This document shows, in pieces, positions 55,041 to 64,000 of a DNA stretch of 64,000 bases (position 1 is its first letter; every line of letters starts with the position of its first letter). Below the pieces are notes generated by a model, which was not told where the DNA came from, did no database searches, and saw only the letters and a list, made by a program, of their open reading frames with translations. The stretch is from Acanthosepion esculentum (lineage: Eukaryota > Mollusca > Cephalopoda > Sepiida > Sepiidae), in the NCBI GenBank assembly GCA_964036315.1, contig OZ038495.1, positions 25,033,190 to 25,097,189 of the forward strand, given 5' to 3'. A program made the position numbers and the translations under genes.

Positions 55041-55301
55041 TGTTATGGTCCGAGTTTAGGACCAAGGAAGAACAACACGAACGCAAGAATAGGAATAACA
55101 AAGATATATTAAACAGAATAAAAATACAAGAAGTTGAAGGTGTTAGTATGACTGTCAGTCTGGTTTATAGCGAACTACTATTGTCGCGACTCGTTCCGTC
55201 TCGTCTCGTTACACTTCGTTCTCTACATCTCTCTTGAGAGGCGCAGTCTTTATAGTGTCAGGAAGAGTTCATTGTATCGTTACAGGTAAGATCCCATAAC
55301 A
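55041..55301 (-). repeat. LTR of an otherwise missing retrotransposon
   Basis: On the minus strand it begins TGTTATGGGATC and ends GGACCATAACA, a TG...CA LTR of 261 bp with TATAAAGACTGCG about 50 bp in. Its 3' end (at 55041) abuts the 27-bp array whose units also end GGACCATAACA. No coding region follows; the array takes the place of the primer-binding region and gag leader. No target duplication was found. Confidence 0.75.
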
Positions 55302-55371
55302 GGGACACAGGTTTGAATTTTGTCAGAAGACGCATATTTTTTCTAACAAGATTTCTCGAATATTTAGGACG

Positions 55372-55510
55372 GTAGGTGTAAATAAATAAATATACTGTTT
55401 AATAAATAAATAAAAACAGTGCATCTACTAAAATATGAGTATCCATATAACAATGACGTTTAAACAAATAAATTTGAAAAATCTGTTGGATTTAATCCAT
55501 TTTTTCATTC
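55372..55510. repeat. Third copy of the 53446-53800 element arm
   Basis: Contains GTAAATAAATAAATATACTG, ATATGAGTATCCAT and GACGTTTAAA, inverse to 53446-53545 and direct to 53705-53800. Confidence 0.6.
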
Positions 55511-55511
55511 A

Positions 55512-55801
55512 TACATGCCTCACCAAACAACAAAGACAAGTGTTGTCTATTTATTTTATGTAAATTCTTTTCATATCGTAAAAATATATGTATATAAATA
55601 CACACAATTACACACATTACATGATCCAGCAGCCGACGATACTATCAATACTTGGAATTAATTGTCATCTTTGATAATGGCTTATGTAAGCCGAAAAGTT
55701 AGATTGGATTAAAAAATATGTATCAATATTGTGATTTTACGACATGAAAAGAATTTACACAAAATAAATAGACAACACTTGTCTGTGTTGTTTGGTGAAG
55801 C

Positions 55802-55806
<5 letters not shown>
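55512..55806. mobile_element. MITE with about 65-bp inverted arms
   Basis: TACATGCCTCACCAAACAAC at the left and GTTGTTTGGTGAAGCATGTA at the right are inverse; arms run to about 55578 and from about 55741. The arm carries AAATAAATAGACAACACTTG, shared with 23426-23600. No coding capacity. Confidence 0.82.
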
Positions 55807-55892
<86 letters not shown>

Positions 55893-55914
55893 TAGATAGA
55901 TAGATAGATAGATA
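55805..55914. repeat. (AT)n, (GATA)n and (GA)n microsatellite
   Basis: About 36 bp AT, then GATA repeats around a GA run. Confidence 0.93.
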
Positions 55915-55916
55915 TA

Positions 55917-56880
55917 GGGTGTATTAAAAATACTTTTACACATTTTGGTGCGGCTTCCTCACATCAAAACTAGGACAAAAAACCATATAAACATATGTCC
56001 GCAAATCCTTTGTTTTTGAATTATTATGTTTAAAGAAAGTTTACGGTAGATTGCCCTGTGTTGCCATGTAGACTAGATTACATTAGTCATTCGTGTACAT
56101 TTTTCGCTAGTCTCTCTTCAACGTTTAACGTGTGCAATAGTGAGTTAACTGAGAATTGTTCCTTTTAACAATGGTAGGATTTCATATCATGAGCACGCAG
56201 ATATGATTTTTACATACAGCCGCGCGAATAGTAATGGACGCGAGCTGCACGGCTGTATTTGATTGCAGAGCGAAGGCGAAGAGATGGAATAACAAATTTA
56301 CACAACCAACATTTGTGGGCGGATCGGAATCCCCACGGTACAATACCGGCTAGACATCAACATCAGTTTAATATTAATGCGTGAGCTGGAATTTTAGGTG
56401 ACTGTCTGGTATGTCCATATGTTCTCTCAGCACGTCTTACAGGAGCTGTCTATAGGGACTTTCTTTCGAACACATTTCCAGACCTGCTAGAGGATGTACC
56501 CCTGCTAATACGAAGACGCATATGGTTCATGCATGATGGGGCTCCTTTGGATTTTTATCTGTGGAGCCACTTAAAACGATTGATTTATACAGCAGACATT
56601 AATAATGCAGAGTCGCCTCATCACCGTGTCATGGAGCCTACAAAACCACACGACACCGTGTGAGAGTATTTAAAAGGGGCCGCCAGTCAATGATCCGACG
56701 GGTGCATGTGTGTGTAGAAGCAAGCGCAGGACATTTTGAACATTTGTTATGCGTCGCTGTGTTGAGGTACAACGAAGGCGATTTGAACATATGTTTATAT
56801 GGACATTTTATCTTGTTTTCGTGTGAGGAACCCGCCCACCCCCAAAAAAAATTTTGTAAAACTATTTTTGATACATCCTG
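55917..56880 (+). mobile_element. Second Tc1/mariner-superfamily relic
   Basis: Inverted ends of about 85 bp: GGGTGTATTAAAAATACTTTTACA at left, inverse of TTTTGTAAAACTATTTTTGATACATCC at right, both with a CATATAAACATATG block further in. Plus-strand coding relics: EHADMIFTYSRANSNGRE (N-terminal helix-turn-helix of the DUF4817 type) and PLDFYLWSHLKRLIYTADIN (after the catalytic site). The middle is deleted and stops are present. Confidence 0.75.
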
Positions 56881-57207
56881 TGTATACAGTTATGTATAAA
56901 AGTACTGGCTGACAGCTGGTATTCGAGTATGCCTGTCTGCAAGGGCGGCTAGCCAATTCTTATTGTAGACGCCTGAGCAGACACATTTGTATTTATTCAA
57001 AACCCACAGAGCTAACCTGTGGTTTGTACTGAAACGATGCAGAGCAGATCTCAGTTAAAGTTTATAGGAGAGAGCGCGTTAACTGGTGTGAGCAACAGTC
57101 TGAACAAGTCCAGTAGGCTCAAATCTTCGGTCAAGCTGACTTGCGACTTCGTGCTAAGTCACCCCCCACACACACGCACGCACGCGCGCACACACACACA
57201 CACACAA

Positions 57208-57240
<33 letters not shown>

Positions 57241-57345
57241 AAAAGAAAATTTTCATGAAAATAAACGTCTGAAATAATTACTTCTTAAGTTTTATTAACG
57301 AGATCTTTTCTCTCTCCCCTCTCTCTCTCTCTCTCCATTTATATA
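56881..57345. other. Pseudogene intron, with CA/GA/AT microsatellites at its end
   Basis: CA and TA runs at about 57172-57225, GA at 57226-57240, CT at about 57310-57336. No gene seen. Confidence 0.45.
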
Positions 57346-59629
<2,284 letters not shown>

Positions 59630-59945
59630 ATCAAAAATGTATAGCTGGTAACGTCATTATTTCAAAAAAACATATAGCTGGCAACGTCATTGTTTAAAAA
59701 AAAACGTATATCTGGCAACGTCATTGTTTAAAAAAAACGTATAGCTGGCAACTGTTTCAAAAACGTATAGCTAGCAACATCATTGTTTCAAAAACGTATA
59801 GCTGGCAACATCATTGTTTCAAAAACGTATGACTGGCTACATCATTGTTTCAAAAAAGTGTAGTTGGCAACATCATTGTTTCAAAAACGTATCCCTGGCA
59901 ACATCATTGTTTCAAAAACGTATAGCTGGCAACATCATTGTTTAA
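59630..59945. repeat. About 31-bp minisatellite, about 10 units
   Basis: Unit CGTATAGCTGGCAACATCAT followed by TGTTTCAAAAA, with length changes in the A-run. Confidence 0.9.
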
Positions 59946-60571
59946 ATTTTTTTTCTACTGATTGACCCTAAGCCACCGCTTTCCATCACATTTTAGGGGT
60001 AAGGTGTTAGTATATTTAGTGTAGGGTTTGGGTGGGAAAGTTAATTGTAAGTTGTAGTTGTTTTGGGATGGGTTAGATGTGATGGGGCATGACATGACCA
60101 GCCGATTGATCGGATCGACAGCGTTTTGGTTGGACGTAGTTTATCGTCATACCCAGGACGCGGGTGTAGTTTATCGTCATACCCAGGACGCAGTAATGTC
60201 TTTCGGAAATGTACACTAGTATGAGAAACAAGTTCACCGTTTCTCGTGAGACCAGTACCGATGCGCTTTGAGGTTCTTTTCAATAGTCACAGTTAAAGGC
60301 GAGCCTTTCTGATCTCCGCCTATTGAGGAAGCAGGTATTATAACAAGTTTTAATGAAGGGAACGTTCACGATGACATGATCGATAACTCATTTTAAAAGG
60401 CCAAATGCCTATATCGAGTGAATGGGCATGATGGTCAAGACCTCGTTCCATGGTTCACTATAGGTCGATTATTATTATTTGTACTAACAAATTTGACGGC
60501 CGCTAGGGAAACGTGAATGGCACACAACAGACAGTCATTGCGACACAGGCACTCTCTCATCTTATTTATTT
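59946..60571. other. Pseudogene intron with a 30-bp tandem duplication
   Basis: GTAGTTTATCGTCATACCCAGG occurs twice in tandem at about 60137-60195. A minus-strand 80-residue frame across it has no motif. Confidence 0.5.
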
Positions 60572-61047
60572 TAATAATAAATACAAAAATATGTTCCAAT
60601 GTAAAAATTTGGGGATGGGGATATACTGGTTTTCACCTTTCTAATATTAAATTAGCTCACAAATTCCTTTCACTATAACGTCACAGTTATTCCAAAACTT
60701 TCATGCAACAATCAACAACATACAGAATCTCATGTGTTGAGAGAAATAAAACAAATTATTCAAATCTCATAATTTAAAAATTGTCCCAGTGATCTGAGAT
60801 GATTCGAAATTTAATTTACATTTATCAAAATGAATTAGAAATAAAATATATGTTAGTTTGTGATTCCCCACGATTATACAAGATAGTGGAAAAAGCAATT
60901 TAACAGCTCGAAAAAAAGATATGGGAAATAGTTAAAAAATAAATTAAAATAAAAGCTACACCGAAATCTTCTATCGACGGATAACGCTATGTACTCTCAT
61001 CCGACAAGGTAAGTGAGTGGTTAGTGAAACATGAAAATACGGGATCT

Positions 61048-61129
61048 ATGTCTTCTTCTTCTTCTTCTTCTTCTTCTTCTTCTTCTTCTTCTTCTTCTTC
61101 TTCTTCTTCTTCTTCTTCTTCTTCTTCTT

Positions 61130-61163
<34 letters not shown>
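61048..61163. repeat. (TTC)n-(ATT)n microsatellite
   Basis: About 83 bp of TTC then about 33 bp of ATT. Confidence 0.95.
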
Positions 61164-61164
<1 letters not shown>

Positions 61165-61786
61165 ACAAACAAAATGATTGACGTAACTCTCTCAATATTT
61201 GGCAACACTTAGAAAAGAGCGGGATACAATGTTTAAAAATGTTTAACGATATTTCGACAGTACGTCTGTCTTCTTGAATTTATGTTTAAAACTTGCAATG
61301 AAGTATAAAAAATACAAGCAATAAAAGTTTTGTAAAAGAGTCGTTTTCCCGGAGAAAAACAGTTTTATTGGTAAACAAATTACAGTCGTTCGTGATAATT
61401 TTGACGAAAACATAAAGTACAGGTTCTGAAAGAAAATATCCAAAACCAACCATTAAAACGCATGACGATAATTACATATGAAAACTACTAACGTCCTACC
61501 CCGAGGGAATAAACAAAATAACAGGAGAGTTCCATAAGATTTATACTAAAATATTTTATTAATTGCTCTTACTAACTAATCAACAACCGGAATATTTCAA
61601 GATGACAACGATTCCCATCATGGGAATAATTATTATAACTGCATTCCATGAACGCTGGCAGAGTTTCATTCGCTTAGTAGCATTGATTACTAGTAAAACC
61701 GTTTTTCACAAGAAAAGTGATATTTGTACAAAGATGTTTGTTTTTTAACATTTTCTTGCACTTGTTCTTTTTCCTGTTTTTGTCAT

Positions 61787-61787
61787 T

Positions 61788-61856
<69 letters not shown>
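61787..61856. repeat. (TTC)n-(ATT)n microsatellite, second copy
   Basis: About 30 bp TTC then about 40 bp ATT, the same order as at 61048. Confidence 0.93.
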
Positions 61857-62009
61857 GTTGTTAATTCTTTTTATGCATCAAATGGAGTCCCAATCAGGGA
61901 CGTAATGTGAGAGAAGGATTGTTTTGATACAGTTAACTTTGCAAAAATAAAGCCACTGTTACTAGTGTTTATTTTATTTAGGTTACAGCACATTTTACTG
62001 GAATATTAC

Positions 62010-62225
62010 ATGCTAGTGAGACAATTACATCACTTACACATAGATAATTCGAATTATCCGAGTTCGAATTCCTGTCGAATTCGTTGATTTCATTTATGCG
62101 CTAATACCCATGGTAAGAATCCAATTCTTTGTCTCTCGCTTGCTATGGGTTAAATAGTATGACAGTCTGGGATCTTTAGTCTTGATTGTCCACCAGTTTA
62201 AGTGAACGACAACTCTGAATTCAAA
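62010..62225 (+). mobile_element. tRNA-Arg-like SINE, diverged copy
   Basis: GAGTTCGAATTCCTGTCGAATTC (B box) at about 62070, then CTATGGGTTAAATAGTATGACA and GACAACTCTGAATTCAAAA, matching in order the reverse complement of 47160-47320. Confidence 0.65.
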
Positions 62226-62626
62226 AGAGTATATAGTTCTGGCGAAGCGCATACCATTCAGCTAAGGTAAGTATCGTGGAGTTCAGATTGATTCTATGAT
62301 CTCGACTACGGTCGATCTTCCTTTTATTATTTCTTTTGATATCTGTATATACATGTGCATTCTACCGAGTTTTAAGCAGAGACCTCAGGTGAGAGATGGT
62401 TTGTTATATAAGGAAAGGAGACTCACTGGTACTGACCTCATTTCCATTGTTGTGAAAGCATATTTTAACGGTATATTACATGGTAGACAGGCAATTGCTT
62501 CACTTAAACGCACATCAAATAAAGCTTTAGTATATTTAACTTTTGCCTAGTTTTCAAGTACGTACATCATTTGCAGATCAAGATGATTTTTGAACATATC
62601 ATACTTTCTTTTTTTATTTTGCTGAG

Positions 62627-62798
62627 GTGTGCTATTCCTGAACTGGCAAACCAATCTTACGAAAATCAAAGCGAAGCCCATCCTTAGCTTATTAAAGAAT
62701 ACATACCCGAAAATATAGTGGATAGGAAACAAGTATACAGTAGCTGCCATCTTTATGCCAACAAAAGTGTTCTGGGAAACCAGACACTGAGTAATTGT
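62627..62798 (+). pseudogene. SLC22 pseudogene exon 2
   Basis: Matches 747-918 over about 172 bp at high identity: CAIPELAN, LIKEYIPE, YSSCHLY, NKSVLGNQTLSNC. GAG of the intact exon is TAG here (62685-62687). Similarity ends abruptly after about 62798, and the donor region is replaced by unrelated sequence. The acceptor TTTTGCTGAG is kept. No later SLC22 exon is seen before the window ends. Confidence 0.9.
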
Positions 62799-63232
62799 AA
62801 TATTGTAGACATCCAGAATAACTGCGATCCTTTACTCTACGAGGTTTCTTCGAAAAGTTCTTCAGTTGTGAGGAGTCTTGTTCACAATATGTCTGAAGAA
62901 CTGAAGTTCTATTGACTACGTTAGGTTGAGATCATAGACAAAGAACATCATTGAAAAATTCGTAAACTTAAGGAATCAGCACATATGCTAGGCCACAAAA
63001 ATCTGCTGAGCCAACCAAGCATAAAAATGAATACAATATGAGAACCAGTAATAAGGAGTGCCAGAGAAATGCGATAATAACAAAAAATAAAAAAATTAAA
63101 AAATGCAAAAAATGCAATATGAGCTCTAGTAAAAACATGAACGATAACAGCAAAAATTGCAATATGAGCACAGGTAAAAAAAAATGTTTTTCTGAATACA
63201 TTACGTGTATAATACCCAGAAAATCATACACA
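62799..63232. other. Sequence after the pseudo-exon, no gene seen
   Basis: Lysine/asparagine-rich plus-strand frame at 63038-63247 is A-rich low-complexity DNA. Confidence 0.4.
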
Positions 63233-63310
63233 TGGCACAGTGGATAAAGTCGTTGGTTAGATCCAGTGACAGAATCCAAAGAGTGTGAGTTTAATACCTG
63301 GTTAAGGCGG
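63233..63310 (+). mobile_element. tRNA-like unit, probable SINE head
   Basis: ATGGCACAGTGGATAAAGTCG (A-box region) and GTGAGTTTAATACCTGGTTAAG (B-box region) 45-55 bases apart, as in a tRNA. Too diverged for an intact tRNA gene. Confidence 0.5.
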
Positions 63311-63639
63311 TGGAGAGCGTGGAGAGGGGAATTAACAGGAGATAACTGATAATTGACATCCATCCGGCCAACAACGTTTTAATAAATAAGGCGACAAAGA
63401 TGAGGACAAGAGTCCGGATAATGTAAATAGTGTACATAATACCTCATCTCAGAAATATAGACGAATATTTGGTTTGATCGATCCTCATCTTGGGTACGGA
63501 TCCTTATTTTATATTTTCGAAGGGAAGAAAAATTCTTATGTACAATAATATTCAGTCAGTTATGTGTCGTCCGTGATACACGCTTATGCGTTCGTATATC
63601 TTTCGATACGTGACTGACGAGGCAGTAGGTTACTATTTC
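63311..63639. other. No feature seen
   Basis: May include the body of the tRNA-like SINE starting at 63233; nothing else recognised. Confidence 0.35.
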
Positions 63640-63825
63640 TATCTGCGGTAGACCAGTTGCCATCCAAGGCTATAGAACCCGGTGTGTTTACCCGTAGCTT
63701 GGGCGGGGGGAGAAGAAGAAGATTCATACTTTTCCCAAGGGTACCTGCACGTAAGTGAATGTAATAGATTCGACTGGAATTCGAACTCGGCTCTCCGATT
63801 CCTCAATCCGAGCAGTGCCCTCCGT
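63640..63825 (-). mobile_element. tRNA-Arg-like SINE, minus-strand copy
   Basis: AGACCAGTTGCCATCCAAGGC at 63651, CTTTTCCCAAGG at 63729 and TCGACTGGAATTCGAACTCGG at 63770 match 47190-47340 in order and strand. The A-box end is shortened. Confidence 0.8.
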
Positions 63826-63859
63826 GCATGATATTATTATACTAATTAGTATTGTGACT

Positions 63860-63960
63860 GTGATGAGGCACGGAGTGTAATGGATAGCGGCTAAGATTGA
63901 GGAATCAAAGAACCGATTTAGAATTCCAGTCGAGTTCGTTACAATCATTTGGTGTTGCAT
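63860..63960 (+). mobile_element. tRNA-Arg-like SINE head, plus strand
   Basis: GGCACGGAGTGTAATGGATAGC (A-box region) and AGAATTCCAGTCGAGTTCG (B-box region). Inverted relative to the copy at 63640-63825, only about 40 bases away. Confidence 0.65.
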
Positions 63961-64000
63961 GCTAGCGACGACACTTTTGTTGTTTTGAGGAAGGAAAATT

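Larger units (their letters stand above)
60572..62626 (+). other. Pseudogene intron 1 end, homologous to the window start
   Basis: TTCCTTTCACTATAACGTCA at about 60664 matches 115-135, and the sequence just before the exon matches 725-746. Long insertions (microsatellites, a SINE) lengthen it relative to 1-746. Confidence 0.65.

Noticed and set aside
53824..55101. 425-residue minus-strand reading frame made of RILDHNSxA repeats, and the other long frames on both strands
   Set aside because: The 27-bp unit is a multiple of three without stops, so several frames are open at once. The array belongs to an LTR/primer-site expansion, and no non-repeat domain is attached.

Overview
The window looks like eukaryotic, intron-rich, AT-rich and very repeat-rich genomic DNA, most likely from a mollusc and probably a cephalopod (octopus-like). 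This rests on tRNA-Arg-like SINEs, Penelope-like elements with a GIY-YIG tail, BED-type hAT and LINE relics, and dense (AT)n tracts. The species call is inference; no search was run. There is no bacterial-type operon, CRISPR array or intact RNA gene.

The one clear host gene is an SLC22-type (organic cation/anion transporter, major facilitator) gene on the + strand. Nine exons can be read: 747-969, 13081-13184, 22215-22369, 24513-24684, 26127-26342, 35578-35804, 36865-37050, 42309-42459 and 43541-43595. Together they give about 495 residues in frame, ending at a TAG at 43593-43595 with AATAAA at 43650. The first coding exon lies left of the window. A second, dead copy follows: exon 1 at 52617-52748 is broken by a 4-bp GATT duplication, and exon 2 at 62627-62798 has a TAG stop. 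Intron 1 sequence is also shared (1-170 with about 60572-60735), so this was a tandem gene duplication.

Nearly everything else is mobile or tandem repeat DNA. 0-13 kb: a LINE 3' end, a foldback element, and a 53-bp satellite split by a nearly complete Ty3/Gypsy element (5773-11288, TSD ATTAT). 13-22 kb: a small Tc1/mariner-superfamily element, a Penelope-like RT relic, an LTR-like fragment, a decayed LINE, and an unrecognised non-autonomous DNA transposon (19283-21081) with 14-bp TIRs and a perfect 8-bp TSD. 22-37 kb: most transporter exons, TA/TG microsatellites, a MITE, mariner relics, a 5S rRNA/tRNA composite SINE, a hAT relic and a 104-bp tandem array of 15.6 copies. 37-52 kb: tRNA-like SINEs, a Penelope-like element with an inverted second copy around palindromic tandem repeats, the 3' end of the SLC22 gene, a LINE with an (AAT)n tail, and a hAT element with TIRs and 8-bp TSD (49721-51968). 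52-64 kb: the pseudogene, MITEs, a 27-bp minisatellite of exactly 40 units abutting an LTR, a second Tc1/mariner-superfamily relic, a Tc1 element with about 200-bp inverted repeats, and a SINE cluster.

The most interesting pattern concerns two LTR elements. In the intact Gypsy element the sequence just after the 5' LTR is a 41-bp unit repeated three times, with LTR-end-like TCAACA before each primer-site-like start. In the 53961-55301 element a 27-bp unit, whose last 11 bases equal the LTR 3' terminus, is repeated exactly 40 times. Both look like tandem growth at the LTR/primer-binding-site junction.
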